From Xanthomonas sp. SI (GTDB taxonomy: Bacteria > Pseudomonadota > Gammaproteobacteria > Xanthomonadales > Xanthomonadaceae), in assembly GCF_014236855.1 (NCBI RefSeq), contig NZ_CP051261.1, positions 3,658,001 to 3,722,000 of the forward strand: 64,000 nucleotides of DNA, in the 5' to 3' direction. The notes under the pieces are model-generated. The model was given only the letters and a program-made list of their open reading frames with translations. It ran no database searches and was not told where the DNA came from. How positions within the stretch are numbered: position 1 is the stretch's first letter; each line of letters opens with the position of its first letter. Positions 38,396 through 49,113 of the stretch are shown piece after piece. The translations under genes were made by a program, and so were the position numbers.

Positions 38396-39559
38396 TTACG
38401 GCGTCAGGATCACCTTGCGGCAGTCCTGTTCCTTCTTGTCGAAGATCGCGTAGCCGTCGGCGGCCTGCGCCAGGCTCATGCGATGGGTGATGATCTCGTT
38501 CGGCTTGAGCCGGCCTTCGCCGATATGCTCCAGCAGCTCCGGCAGGAAACGCTGCACGTGGGTCTGGCCCATCTTGAAGGTCAGGCCCTTGTCGAACGCG
38601 TCGCCGAACAGGAAGCCGTGGATGAAACCGGCATACACGCCGGGCACGCTCACGGTGCCGCCGCGGCGCGTGGCGGCGATGCACTGGCGCAACGCGGTGC
38701 CGCTGCTGCCTTCCAGCTTCAGCGTGGCCATCACCGTTTCCACGGTGCTGCCCTTGGCCTCGAAGCCGACCGCGTCGATGCTGGCATCCACGCCGCGGCC
38801 GTCGGTCTGGCCGACGATGATGTCGGCCGGATCGTCGATCTGTTCGAAATTGAGCGGAATCACGCCATAGGTCTTCTGCGCGAAATCCAGCCGGTACTGA
38901 TAGCGGTCGACCATGAAGATGCGCTCGGCGCCGAGCATGCGGCAGCAGGCGGCGGTCATCAGCCCGACCGGGCCGGCGCCGAAGATCGCCACGGTGCTGC
39001 CCTGGCCGACGCCGGCGTTGAGCGCGGCCTGGTAGCCGGTGGGCAGGATGTCGGACAGGAACAGCACCTGCTCGTCGTGCAGCGCGTCCGGCACCACCAG
39101 CGGGCCGACGTTGGCCTTGGGCACGCGCACGTATTCGGCCTGGCCGCCGGCCACGCCGCCGTACAGGTGGCTGTAGCCGAACAGCGCCGCCGGCGGGCGG
39201 ATGCCCTTCTGGTTGAGTGCGGCGCCCTTGCCGGTATTGGTGGTCTCGCAGGCGGCATATTCGGTCAGGCGACAGTGGAAGCACTCCCCGCAGGCGATCA
39301 CGAACGGGATCACCACGCGGTCGCCCTTCTTCACCCGCGTCACCTCGGGGCCGACATCTTCCACCACGCCCATGAATTCGTGGCCGAGCACGTCGCCGCT
39401 GTGCATGTCGGGGATCTTGCCGCGATACAGGTGCAGGTCGGAGCCGCAGATCGCGGTGGCGGTGACCCGCAGCACGATGTCGTCGGCGTCGATCAGTACC
39501 GGATCGGGAACGGTTTCCACACGCACGTCCTTGGTGCCGTGATAGGTGAGAGCTTGCAT
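38396..39559 (-). CDS. zinc-dependent alcohol dehydrogenase
   Basis: This 387-aa medium-chain dehydrogenase uses NAD(P) and zinc. Catalytic-zinc residues appear in [11 protein letters not shown] and LGHEFMG (residues about 37-65), the structural-zinc cysteines in [16 protein letters not shown], and the Rossmann dinucleotide loop in [17 protein letters not shown] (about residues 190-206). The overall pattern, with [19 protein letters not shown] and [16 protein letters not shown] segments, matches glutathione-independent formaldehyde/threonine-dehydrogenase-like enzymes, but the substrate is not certain. I chose ATG 39559 (AGAGGA upstream) over an upstream in-frame extension. It is monocistronic in appearance. 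Confidence 0.9.
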   Translation of the reverse strand: MQALTYHGTKDVRVETVPDPVLIDADDIVLRVTATAICGSDLHLYRGKIPDMHSGDVLGHEFMGVVEDVGPEVTRVKKGDRVVIPFVIACGECFHCRLTEYAACETTNTGKGAALNQKGIRPPAALFGYSHLYGGVAGGQAEYVRVPKANVGPLVVPDALHDEQVLFLSDILPTGYQAALNAGVGQGSTVAIFGAGPVGLMTAACCRMLGAERIFMVDRYQYRLDFAQKTYGVIPLNFEQIDDPADIIVGQTDGRGVDASIDAVGFEAKGSTVETVMATLKLEGSSGTALRQCIAATRRGGTVSVPGVYAGFIHGFLFGDAFDKGLTFKMGQTHVQRFLPELLEHIGEGRLKPNEIITHRMSLAQAADGYAIFDKKEQDCRKVILTP

Positions 39560-39745
39560 CGGATGGTGTCCTCTTGCGACGTCGTGGACCGCAGTGTTGC
39601 CGCAGGCGACGTGCAACCGGGGTGACCATGCCGTGAGGCCAGCGTGGCGGGATCGGCGCAGCGCCATACGGCGCGGCGCTGAGGGCTACCATCGATTGCC
39701 GGGCGATCCGCACGACGGCGTGCGCGCGTGAAGCGATGACGCGAC

Positions 39746-39970
39746 TCAGTGCGGCAGCAGCCGCGTATCGAGCGCATGCTCGGCGAGCATCGCCGCCAAC
39801 GCCTGCCGCGCCTGCGCGCGATCGCCCGGATCCGCCGCGTCCAGCAGTTCCTGCGCGAGCGCGCTGAACTGCGGCCAGAATTCCTGCGGATGGCGCAGAT
39901 GCGCGGTCCACTGCGGCAGCATCGCCGCCATATGCGCCAATGCCGCCTGGGTCTGCGCGCGCGTGTTCAT
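39746..39970 (-). CDS. small hypothetical protein coupled to the glucan synthase gene
   Basis: This 74-aa protein starts at ATG 39970, which overlaps the stop of the glucan synthase gene as ATGA, so it is translationally coupled. It is helical in appearance, with MAAMLPQWTAHLRHPQEFWP and repeated Ala/Leu/Gln/Asp residues, and has no signal peptide or membrane helix. I do not recognise it. The coupling suggests a role in glucan synthesis or its regulation. Confidence 0.6.
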   Translation of the reverse strand: MNTRAQTQAALAHMAAMLPQWTAHLRHPQEFWPQFSALAQELLDAADPGDRAQARQALAAMLAEHALDTRLLPH

Positions 39971-42900
39971 GTCGGTGCGCGCGGCTGCCGCCATTGCACG
40001 CGATGCGCCTTGCCGTCGTCGACCAGCGCGATGCGCGCGTCCTGCTGGCGCAGGTCGTCCAGGAACAGGCCGCTGCCGTCGTCGGCGTCGGCATCCGCCT
40101 CAGCGGCCACCGACTGCAGCAGCTCGATGTGGTACGTGCTGCCGCCGTGGCTGTAGTGCAGTTCGCAGCGCTCCCAGTCGGCCGGCAGGCACGGCCGCAG
40201 CCGCAGGCTGTCGCCTTCGCGCTGCAGGCCGAGCAGCGATTCGACCAGCAGCCGGTACATCCAGCCGGCCGAGCCGGTGTACCAGGTCCAGCCGCCGCGG
40301 CCCACGTGTGGTGCCACGCCGTAGACGTCGGCGGCGAGCACGTAGGGTTCGACCTTGTAGCGCTCGCTGGCCGCCGCATCCAGGCTGTGCTGGATCGGGT
40401 TGATCATCCGCGCCAGCTCCCAGGCGCGTTCGCCATCGCCGAGGTGGGCGAAGGCCATCGCCGCCCACACCGCCGCATGCGTGTACTGCCCGCCATTCTC
40501 GCGCACGCCCGGCACGTAGCCGCGGATGTAGCCGGGGTCGTGCTCGATGCGGTCGAACGGCGGCTCCAGCAGCTGGATCAGGCCGGCGTCGCGCTTGACC
40601 AGATGCTGGTCCAGCGCGGCCATCGCCTGCTGCGCGCGCGCCGGTTCGGCCGCGCCGGACAGCACCGACCAGCTCTGCGAGATCGAATCGATGCGGCATT
40701 CGGTGTTGTCCGCCGAACCCAGCGCGGTGCCGTCGTCGAACCACGCGCGCCGATACCAGCCGCCATCCCAGGCATGCGCCTCCAGATTGCCGCGCAGCGT
40801 ATGCGCCGCCGCGTCGCACTCGTCGGCGAAGGCCGTATCCTCGCGCCCGCGCGCCAGCGCCGCGAACTGCTGCAGCACGTGGTACAGGAAGAAGCCCAGC
40901 CACACGCTCTCGCCCTTGCCGCCCTCGCCCACCCGGTTCATGCCGTCGTTCCAGTCGCCGGTGCCGATCAGCGGCAGGCCGCGTTCGCCGAGCAGCGCCA
41001 TGCCGCGACGCAGCGCCTGCACGCAGTGCGCGTACAGCGGCGCACGCTGGCTGGACGGCGCCGGCAGGTCGTAATACGACTCTTCGTCCGCGCCGACGGC
41101 GCGGCCTTCGATGTAGCGCACGTCTTCGTCGAGCACGCCGCGGTCGCCGGTGACCTGCAGGTAGCGGCACGCCGCCAGCGGCAACCACAGGTAGTCGTCC
41201 GAACAGCGCGTGCGCACGCCGCGGTCCTGCGGCGGATGCCACCAGTGCAGCACGTCGCCCTGCGGGAACTGGTGCGCGGCGCTGGCCAGCAGGTGTTCGC
41301 GCGCCAGCGCTGGCGTCGCGTGGACCAGCGCCATCATGTCCTGCAGCTGGTCGCGGAAACCGAACGCGCCGCCGGACTGGTAATAGCCGCTGCGCGCCAG
41401 GTAGCGGCAGGCCAGGGTCTGGTACGGCAGCCAGCCGTTGACCAGCAGGTCCACGCTGGGATCGGGGGTCTTCACCTGCAGCCCGCCGAGCAGTTGCCGC
41501 CAGTGGATGCGCACCGCGTCCAGCGCGTCGTGCGCGGCATCGCGGCCGCGCATGCGCCGCGCCAGTTCCACCGCCGCGTCGTGGTCCTTGCCGGCGCCGA
41601 GCCGGAACACGGTCTCGCACTCGGCGCCGGCGGCCAGACTCAGCGGCACCTGGATCGCCGCGCACGGATCCAGCCCGGCGCCAAGGCGCCCGGACAGGCG
41701 TTCGCGGCGCAGCGCCTGCGGGTCGGCCATGTCGCCGTTGCGGCCGAGGAATTCGCTGCGGTCGCCGCTGCAGCTGCGCGTGTCCGCGTCCACGTCGAAG
41801 AACGCGGTGCGCGCGGAGAACTCGGCGTTGTACGGGTTGCGCGCCAGCAATGCGCCGTGCGCGCCGTCCTGTTCGCTGACCACGTGCATCTGCGACTTCA
41901 CCCGCAGATCGCCCAGCACCCATTCCACATAGCCGGTCGCCGACAGGCGCCGGCTGCGGCCGGACAGGTTGCGCAGCTTCAGCACCGAGAACTTCACCGC
42001 CTCGTGCAGCGCCACGTACACCCACAGCTCGCTGGCGATGCCGTCCTCCACGTGCTCGTAGACGCTGTAGCCGAAGCCATGGCGGGTGCGGTAGTCGCCC
42101 TCGCCGCGGCGCGGCAGCGCTTGCGGCGACCACACTCGCCCGCTGTCCTCGTCGCGCAGGTAGAACGCCTCGCCGCAGGCGTCGGCGACCGGGTCGTTGT
42201 GCCACGGCGACAGGCGGAACTCGTGCGCGTTCTCGAACCAGGTGTAGCCGGCGGCGCTCTCGCTGAGCACCGTGCCCAGCTGCGCATTGGCCAGCACGTT
42301 GGACCACGGCGCAGGCGTCGGCGCGCCCTCGCGCAGCGCGACCAGGTATTCGCGGCCGTCGGCGGCGAAAGCGCCGGTGCCGTTGTCGAACAGCACCTCG
42401 GCATGCGCCGGCGCGAACGGCCACGGATCCTCGTGCGCATCGCCGGCCGCAGGCGCAGGCATGGCCAGGGCCTGCGCCTCGGCCAGCGCGGCGGCGGGCA
42501 GCGGCACCAGTTCGGGCACGCCGCGCGGCGGCGGCAGATGCCGTCCGATCTGCGCGGCCAGGGTGCCGCGCTGATCGCTGACGATGACCCGCGCCACCAC
42601 CTGCAGCAGGATGCGGTCCTCCTGCGAGATGTTCTGCACCGGGCGCACGAAGATGCCGCCGGGGCGCTCCAGCACGCTGGCGTCCGGATCGGCCGCGACC
42701 ATGCCCAGGATCTGCTCCTGCAGCTGCTGCCGGTAGCCGCTCTGGCTCTCGTTCCAGATCACCAGGTCCGCATGCAGGCCCTTGAGCCGCCAGTACGCGT
42801 GCGCCTGCACCATCTGCCGCACCAGTTCGATGTTGTCGGCATCGCCGATCTGCAGCAGCGCGATCGGCAGGTCGCCGGAGATCGCATGGCCCCACAGCCC

Positions 42901-45900
42901 GGACTGGCCGCGCCGGTTCTGCAGCAGCAGCTCGCTGTCGGCGCGCAGCGCCGGATGCACGTACACCATCAGCCCGGCCAGGCGCTCGTACAACTGCGCG
43001 TCGGCCTGCGAGGCGTTGATCTGGCGGCGCACCACCTGGCTGTGGGTCCAGGCCAGGTCGAACACGCGGTCGGCCAGGCGCCGGTCGCGGTACTTGTCGA
43101 TCAGCGCCATGCACGCGGCGCGGTCGCCGCCGACGCCGTAGACCATGTCGATCATCGCGGTCTGCTCCGGCGCCAGCACGATCCGGCAGCGGATCGCGAC
43201 CACCGGGTCGAGCACCGAACCGGCGGTGTCGGACAGCACCGCATCGTGGCGCAACGCGCGCGGATTGCGCGCCGTATTGCCGCGTCCGAGGAAGCGCGCG
43301 CGGTCGGTCTCGTAGGAAATCGCGCCGATGTGCGCATCGTGCACCGCCACCACGTGGAACATCCACGGCGCCACCTCGTCGTGCGCGCGGGTGCGCCGCG
43401 TGCACAGCAGCGCCTGCGTGTCGCGGGCGATCTCGGTCTGCACGAACAAATTGCTGAAGGCCGGATGCAGTTCGTCGGCGATGGCCGGCGCCAGCACCAC
43501 TTCGGCATAGGTGGTGATCTCGATGGTGCGCGGTTGCCGCGACCGGTTGCTGACCCGCAGGCGGCGCAGCTCGATGTCGTCCTCGGCGGAGATCGCCACT
43601 TCCATGTGCGTGTCGAAGCCGCGCTTGCGGCCGCGGAACTCGGCCTTGGCATCGGAGAAGATCGCTTCGTAGTGGTCCACCGCCACCGCGGTGGGCTGGT
43701 AGGCGGCCGACCAGTAGTCGCCGCTGTCCACGTCGCGCAGGTAGCAGAAACTGCCCCAATGGTCGCGGGTGCCGTCCTCGCGCCAGCGGGTGATGGCCAT
43801 GTCGCGCATGCGGCTGTAGCCGCCGCCGGCGCTGGTCAGCAAGCCGTGGTAGCGGCCGTTGGAGAGCAGCTGCACCGCCGGCCGCGGCGCGCTCGGGTCG
43901 CGGAACACGCGCAGCTGGGTCTCGTCCTCGCGCGCGTCCTGCGGGCTGCGCGCGGCACCGTCGGCCTCCTGCGGATGGAACACGCCCACCCGCGGAATCC
44001 GTTCCTGCAGCAGCAGCAAGGTGGCCTGGAACTCGGCATCGGCGGCGAAGCGCTTCTGCATCGGCTGCTCGCGCAACAAATGGTCCAGCGCCAACAGGCC
44101 CATGCCCTGGTGGTGCGCCATGTACGAGCGGATCAGCGCGTGGTCCTGGCCGGGCGGGACCCGGCTGGGGGTGTAGTCGATCGCCTCGTGCAGGCCGAAA
44201 CGCCCGCCGAAACCGGACTCGGCAAGCCGCTGCAGATTGCTGCAGGCCGCTTCCGGGGCCACCATCAGCGCCATCATGCTGGCGTACGGCGCGATCACCA
44301 GATCGTCGCCGAGCCCGCGCTTGAGGCCCAGCCCGGGCACGCCGAACGCACGGTACTGGTAATTCATCCGCGCATCGACCGCGTTGTAGCCGGACTCGGA
44401 CACGCCCCACGGCAGCGCATGCCGCGCGCCGTGCGCGATCTGCGCGTTGACCGCATGCACCGCGGTCTGGTCGAGCAAGGTGTCGGCATAGCTGGGCATC
44501 ACCAGCTGCGGCATCAGGTATTCGAACATCGAGCCGCTCCACGACAGCAGCGTCGCTTCGCCATCGACCTCGGTGAGCTGGCGGCCGAGCGCGAACCAGC
44601 TTTCCTGCGGCAGCTGGCCCTGGGCGATGGCGACGAAGCTGCACAGCCGCGCCTCCGATGCCAACAGGTCGTAGTAACCCTGGTCCAGGCGCCGTTCGTC
44701 GACGTTGTAGCCGATCGCCAGCAGGCGCCGCGCCGGATCGTAGAGGAAGCCGTATTCCATCAGCGACAGCTGCCCGGCGATATGCGCCAGGCGCTCGAGC
44801 TGGTGGATGCGCGCGCGGGCGCGCTCGGCGGCTTCGGCGTTGTGGGTCTGCGCGGCCAGCGCGCGCAAGGTCGGCAACGGCATCTCGGCCAAGGCGGACA
44901 TCGGCGTGGCGTCGAACTGGTCGGCCACCGTCGCCCACGGCGCGAACTCGCGCAGTTCCTGCTGCGCGGCGCTGCATGCGTCCAGCAACACCTGCGGCCA
45001 GTGCGGCGCCAAGGCGTCGGCGGAGTGCTCGGCGGTGGGCACCGGCGGCGGCCAGCGCTCGGCGATCGAGGCCGCCTGCACGGCCAACGCAGCCAGTGCG
45101 TGCCAGGTCTGCGACAGCGTCTCCGGCGGGGCCGTGCGCAGCGCCTGCAGACGCTGATCGACATCGTGCAGCGCCGCCTGCGGCAGCGACGCCGCGGCGG
45201 GATTGTCGTGCGCGGCCTCGCGCAGCACGCCGAACGTGTCGGCCAGCCCGTCGAAGGTGGTCGCGGCCAACAACGGCGCATCGCACAGCGCCAGCAGGCC
45301 CTGGCGCAGGGTCAGCAGATGCCCGGCCAGGTTGCCGCTGTCCACCGTCGACAGGTAGGCCGGCGGCAGCGGCAACAGGGTCTCGGTGTCGTACCAGTTG
45401 TAGAAATGGCCGCGATGGCGCGGCAGCGTCTCCATCGTCGCCAGGGTCAGCCGGGTGCGCTCGATCACCCCGCCCGGCTGCAGGTAGCCCAGATCGTAGG
45501 CGGCCAGATTGCCGAGCAGGGCCAGGCCGATGTTGGTCGGCGAGGTGCGCCGCGCCACCACCAGCTGCGGATGCTCCTGCACGTTGTCCGGCGGCAGCCA
45601 ATGGTCCTGCGCGCGCATGTGCACTTCGAAGAACGCCCAGGTCCGCCGCGACAGCCGGCCGAGGAAGGCGCGTTGCGGCGGCGCCAGCTGCGCGCGGCGT
45701 TGCGCTGGCGCATGCCCCATCCACGCCATCAGCGCCGGGGCCACGATCCACAGCGCCAGGATCGGCGTGGCGACCCACAGCGCATGCGGTTGCCGCCAGG
45801 CCAGCACCGCCAGCAGCGCCAGCGCGCACAGCGCCGCCGGCGCCATCCCGACCAGCTCGGCCGCATTGCCGCGGCCGAGGCTGCGCGCCACGTCGCTGGA

Positions 45901-48726
45901 CGCATGCCATTGCAGCAAGTGGCGCCGGCTGACCAGCATGCGCCACAGCGTGCGCACGATCGCCAGCGCGGCGTAGCCGGCCTCGTACGGCAGGCAGGCC
46001 AGCGCCACCAGCGCGCGCTGCAACTGCGTCGCCACCGCCTTGGCCAGCGTACCCAGATGCATGCGCCAGCCCATGTCCGACGGCTTGGCGACCAGGTCGT
46101 GCAGCGCCGGCACCACGATCGGCAGCACCAACAGGCCCAGCAGCCACGCGGTCCACGCCGCCGGCCGCGGCAGCCACAGCCAACCGATCGCCAGCAACGC
46201 GGTGGCGGCGAGCGGCACCAGGCTGCGGCGCAGGTTGTCCAGCAACTTGCCGCGCGACAGCAGCGACAGCGGCGTGCGCCGGTAGCGGCCGGCCGCGTCC
46301 GGCACCCACGGCAGCAGCCAGGGCAGCAGTTGCCAGTCGCCACGGATCCAGCGCGCGCGGCGCTTCACGTCGGCCGCATAGCGCGCCGGATAATCCTCGA
46401 ACAGCCGCACGTCGCTGACCAGGCCAGCACGTGCGTAGCAGCCTTCCAGCAGGTCGTGGCTGAGGATGCGGTTGTCGGGCAGGCGGCCGTCGAGCGTCTG
46501 CTCGAACGCGTCCACGTCGTAGATGCCCTTGCCGACGAACGAGCCTTCGCCAAACAGGTCCTGGTACACGTCCGACACGGTGCGCGTGTACGGGTCGATG
46601 CCCGGCTCGCTGCCGAACAGGCGCGCGTAGCGGGTGATGCGATGGCCGCTCATGCTGCTGCCCACGCTCGGCTGCAGGATGCCGTAGCCGCGGGTCACCC
46701 GGCCCAGTGCCGGATCGATGCGCGCGCGGTTCAGCGGATGCGCCAGGGTCGCGACGAACTCGCGTGCCGCGTCGCGCGGCAGCCGCGTGTCCGCGTCCAG
46801 AGTGATCACGTAGCGCACTTGCGCCAGCAGCGCGGTCGCGCCGATCGCCGCACTGAAATCGGCATCGGCCGCGCCGCCGCGCAGCAGCCGGTTCAGCGCC
46901 GCCAGCTTGCCGCGCTTGCGCTCGTGGCCGATCCAGGCGCGTTCGCCGGCGCTCCACAGGCGCGGGCGATGCAGCAGGAAGAAGCGGTCGCCGCTTTCCG
47001 GCGCGTAGCGCTGGTTGAGCCGCACGATGTGCTGTACCGCGTGCTCGAGCAGCGCCGCGTCGCCGGGCAGCGTCGCCTGCGCGGCGTCGAGGAAATCAGT
47101 GAGCAGCGCGAAATGCAGTTGCGTATCGCGGTTGGCCAGGAATCGCACTTCCAGCGCCTCGGCCAGTTCGTCGATCGTGGCCGTGTCGCTGAGCATGCTC
47201 GGCACCACCACCAGGGTCCGCGCGCCGGCCGGAATGCCCTTGGAAAAGTCCATCCGCGGCAGCGTGCGCGGCGCCACCAGCAGCGTCGCCGCCCAGTTGA
47301 CCAGCGCCACGCCCAGTTCGCTGAACGCCAGCACGCCCAACAGTGCGGTGGTCGCCCACAGCCAGGCCGGCACCGCGGCCAGCGCATGCAGCTGCTCGAG
47401 CAGGGTCCAGGCGCCGAATGCGGCGATCGCCGCGATCGGCAGCAGGTACGCGGGCAGCGGCAGCGTGCGCCGCGCCACGTAGGGCCGCCGCCGCGCGCGC
47501 GGCAGCGCGGCGATCGCCGCCGGCAGGTCGCGCTGGCCATCGTCGACCAGGTAGTAGCCGACATGGCGCCGGTCGTCCGCGGATGCCGCCTGCGCCAGCT
47601 GCAGCACGCACGCGGCTACCGCGTCTTCGCTGGCGCCGCTGCGCCGCGCCAGCAGTTCGACGCTGTGCCGGTAGCTGTCGCGGGTCTGGAAATCCATCTG
47701 CGCATAGGTGCCGTGCGGGTCGCGACGCAGGTGCGCTTCGACCACGCTCAGGTCTTCGACGAAGTCGCGCCAGTCCATCGTCGCCAGGAACCGCAGGCTG
47801 GCGATGCTGTTGCTGATCGAGACCTGGTCGGCGGCCTGCTGCTGGCTCTCCGCGTGCACCATGTCGTCGATGCGCTGGCCGCCGTCGGCCAGCCATTGCT
47901 CGACCCAGGTCACCGGCATCGCCAGCACCCCGCCGCGCCCGTGCAGCCCGCGCACCAGCTCGGCCACGAACGCGCCGGACAGCGGCGGCTGCGAGCGCGC
48001 CATGTCCGCGACCACCAGCACCACGCTCTTGGGATCCTGCGCGGCGGTGGTATTGAGCCGGTCGGCCCAGTCGCTGGCCAGGCGGTGGTCGATGCCGTCG
48101 CGCATCACCCGCGCCGCGACCCGGCGCAGGTTTTCCAGCAGGCCCAGGCGCAGCATGATCGGGATCGCCCACAGCTCGCCCAGCTTCAGCGGCGTCACCG
48201 TCTGGTAGGCGGCGATGAAGCGGCTGGCCATGTCGGCATCGATACGGCCGTCGCCATGGGCGATGGCGTCCATCGACAACGCATAGACGCGCGGCAACCC
48301 GGCCGACGCGCCCTGCGCCAGCGCCGGCAGCTGGCGGCTGTAGCCGGCCGGCAGATGGCGCCGCGCGATCAGGATCTGTTCTTCGACCAGGTAGAAGTTG
48401 TCCAGCAGCCACTCGCCGGCCGGGGTGACGCGGATGTCGTCGCGGACCATCGCCGCGAGCATCGCCAAGGCGTCGCGCAGCACGTCCTCGTTCTGTTTCA
48501 GCCGCGCCAGCAACACCTCGGGACTGCGCCCGCCGCGCACCCGGTGACTGCGCGCCAGGGCTTCGCCGTGCGCGGCCATCTGTTCGGCGCTGAGCAGTTG
48601 CGCACGCAGCGGCTCTTCGGTCAGCGGCCGCGCGCGGCCATGCTGCAGAAACATCGCGCGCATGCCGGAAAGGCCGCGCCGATAAGGAAGCAGCCGTCTA
48701 CGCAACGCACGCCAGGGGGACGCCAT
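39967..48726 (-). CDS. ndvB: cyclic beta-1,2-glucan synthase (GT84-GH94)
   Basis: This 2919-aa inner-membrane enzyme builds cyclic beta-1,2-glucan (osmoregulated periplasmic glucan) from UDP-glucose. An N-terminal regulatory region precedes a membrane block (about residues 425-485). A GT84 domain follows with ITLDADTRLPRDAAREF (about 640-656) and RRARWIRGDWQLLPWLLPW (acceptor region), then a second membrane block (about 810-990). Its C-terminal part is a GH94 phosphorylase-like domain that controls chain length, with IGTGDWNDGMNRVGEGGKG (about 2590-2610) carrying the conserved Asp. Homologues in Xanthomonas campestris affect plant immune suppression. Its start is ATG 48726. Confidence 0.95.
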   Translation of the reverse strand: MASPWRALRRRLLPYRRGLSGMRAMFLQHGRARPLTEEPLRAQLLSAEQMAAHGEALARSHRVRGGRSPEVLLARLKQNEDVLRDALAMLAAMVRDDIRVTPAGEWLLDNFYLVEEQILIARRHLPAGYSRQLPALAQGASAGLPRVYALSMDAIAHGDGRIDADMASRFIAAYQTVTPLKLGELWAIPIMLRLGLLENLRRVAARVMRDGIDHRLASDWADRLNTTAAQDPKSVVLVVADMARSQPPLSGAFVAELVRGLHGRGGVLAMPVTWVEQWLADGGQRIDDMVHAESQQQAADQVSISNSIASLRFLATMDWRDFVEDLSVVEAHLRRDPHGTYAQMDFQTRDSYRHSVELLARRSGASEDAVAACVLQLAQAASADDRRHVGYYLVDDGQRDLPAAIAALPRARRRPYVARRTLPLPAYLLPIAAIAAFGAWTLLEQLHALAAVPAWLWATTALLGVLAFSELGVALVNWAATLLVAPRTLPRMDFSKGIPAGARTLVVVPSMLSDTATIDELAEALEVRFLANRDTQLHFALLTDFLDAAQATLPGDAALLEHAVQHIVRLNQRYAPESGDRFFLLHRPRLWSAGERAWIGHERKRGKLAALNRLLRGGAADADFSAAIGATALLAQVRYVITLDADTRLPRDAAREFVATLAHPLNRARIDPALGRVTRGYGILQPSVGSSMSGHRITRYARLFGSEPGIDPYTRTVSDVYQDLFGEGSFVGKGIYDVDAFEQTLDGRLPDNRILSHDLLEGCYARAGLVSDVRLFEDYPARYAADVKRRARWIRGDWQLLPWLLPWVPDAAGRYRRTPLSLLSRGKLLDNLRRSLVPLAATALLAIGWLWLPRPAAWTAWLLGLLVLPIVVPALHDLVAKPSDMGWRMHLGTLAKAVATQLQRALVALACLPYEAGYAALAIVRTLWRMLVSRRHLLQWHASSDVARSLGRGNAAELVGMAPAALCALALLAVLAWRQPHALWVATPILALWIVAPALMAWMGHAPAQRRAQLAPPQRAFLGRLSRRTWAFFEVHMRAQDHWLPPDNVQEHPQLVVARRTSPTNIGLALLGNLAAYDLGYLQPGGVIERTRLTLATMETLPRHRGHFYNWYDTETLLPLPPAYLSTVDSGNLAGHLLTLRQGLLALCDAPLLAATTFDGLADTFGVLREAAHDNPAAASLPQAALHDVDQRLQALRTAPPETLSQTWHALAALAVQAASIAERWPPPVPTAEHSADALAPHWPQVLLDACSAAQQELREFAPWATVADQFDATPMSALAEMPLPTLRALAAQTHNAEAAERARARIHQLERLAHIAGQLSLMEYGFLYDPARRLLAIGYNVDERRLDQGYYDLLASEARLCSFVAIAQGQLPQESWFALGRQLTEVDGEATLLSWSGSMFEYLMPQLVMPSYADTLLDQTAVHAVNAQIAHGARHALPWGVSESGYNAVDARMNYQYRAFGVPGLGLKRGLGDDLVIAPYASMMALMVAPEAACSNLQRLAESGFGGRFGLHEAIDYTPSRVPPGQDHALIRSYMAHHQGMGLLALDHLLREQPMQKRFAADAEFQATLLLLQERIPRVGVFHPQEADGAARSPQDAREDETQLRVFRDPSAPRPAVQLLSNGRYHGLLTSAGGGYSRMRDMAITRWREDGTRDHWGSFCYLRDVDSGDYWSAAYQPTAVAVDHYEAIFSDAKAEFRGRKRGFDTHMEVAISAEDDIELRRLRVSNRSRQPRTIEITTYAEVVLAPAIADELHPAFSNLFVQTEIARDTQALLCTRRTRAHDEVAPWMFHVVAVHDAHIGAISYETDRARFLGRGNTARNPRALRHDAVLSDTAGSVLDPVVAIRCRIVLAPEQTAMIDMVYGVGGDRAACMALIDKYRDRRLADRVFDLAWTHSQVVRRQINASQADAQLYERLAGLMVYVHPALRADSELLLQNRRGQSGLWGHAISGDLPIALLQIGDADNIELVRQMVQAHAYWRLKGLHADLVIWNESQSGYRQQLQEQILGMVAADPDASVLERPGGIFVRPVQNISQEDRILLQVVARVIVSDQRGTLAAQIGRHLPPPRGVPELVPLPAAALAEAQALAMPAPAAGDAHEDPWPFAPAHAEVLFDNGTGAFAADGREYLVALREGAPTPAPWSNVLANAQLGTVLSESAAGYTWFENAHEFRLSPWHNDPVADACGEAFYLRDEDSGRVWSPQALPRRGEGDYRTRHGFGYSVYEHVEDGIASELWVYVALHEAVKFSVLKLRNLSGRSRRLSATGYVEWVLGDLRVKSQMHVVSEQDGAHGALLARNPYNAEFSARTAFFDVDADTRSCSGDRSEFLGRNGDMADPQALRRERLSGRLGAGLDPCAAIQVPLSLAAGAECETVFRLGAGKDHDAAVELARRMRGRDAAHDALDAVRIHWRQLLGGLQVKTPDPSVDLLVNGWLPYQTLACRYLARSGYYQSGGAFGFRDQLQDMMALVHATPALAREHLLASAAHQFPQGDVLHWWHPPQDRGVRTRCSDDYLWLPLAACRYLQVTGDRGVLDEDVRYIEGRAVGADEESYYDLPAPSSQRAPLYAHCVQALRRGMALLGERGLPLIGTGDWNDGMNRVGEGGKGESVWLGFFLYHVLQQFAALARGREDTAFADECDAAAHTLRGNLEAHAWDGGWYRRAWFDDGTALGSADNTECRIDSISQSWSVLSGAAEPARAQQAMAALDQHLVKRDAGLIQLLEPPFDRIEHDPGYIRGYVPGVRENGGQYTHAAVWAAMAFAHLGDGERAWELARMINPIQHSLDAAASERYKVEPYVLAADVYGVAPHVGRGGWTWYTGSAGWMYRLLVESLLGLQREGDSLRLRPCLPADWERCELHYSHGGSTYHIELLQSVAAEADADADDGSGLFLDDLRQQDARIALVDDGKAHRVQWRQPRAPT

Positions 48727-49113
48727 GATGATCCAGAGGGGCCAGAGAGCCCGCTTGGCTGCATGCTTAACAGGCGCATGCAGCGCTAGGCGTGAATGCG
48801 GGCAGCGCAGTCGGCGCGATCGCCGATCGTGCTGGCGTCGCTGCGCGAGACACAGCCGCGCTGCGGTTGACGCTGCGACCCAAGTGCGGCGCGACGATGG
48901 CGTTCAGATGTCGACGCGTGCGACATCGCCGGCTGGCGCAATGTGCCGCGATTGCGTTGCGATTGCGCAGACGCAGACACCGCAAAGTCAGGCGAGCACG
49001 CCCCGACGATGACCGAGGGCAGCGGCGACGACACGCCGCACGCGCGCATCCGCGTACACGCATGACGCCGCAGCGCCGACAACGGAAGCATTACGCCAGC
49101 AGCGGCGCCCGGC
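48727..49113. other. gene-free interval before the glucan synthase gene
   Basis: The interval between the GntR regulator gene and the glucan synthase should carry the latter's minus-strand promoter. CGCAATG/CATTGCG-like and other short GC-rich motifs are present but no clear operator is seen. Several open frames lack homology or ribosome sites. Confidence 0.4.

Noticed and set aside
39940..48789. A very long open frame of about 2950 codons on the plus strand
   Set aside because: It is wholly antisense to the glucan synthase gene, is extremely rich in Arg, Gln, Ala and His, and matches no family. High-GC third-position bias opens such frames.
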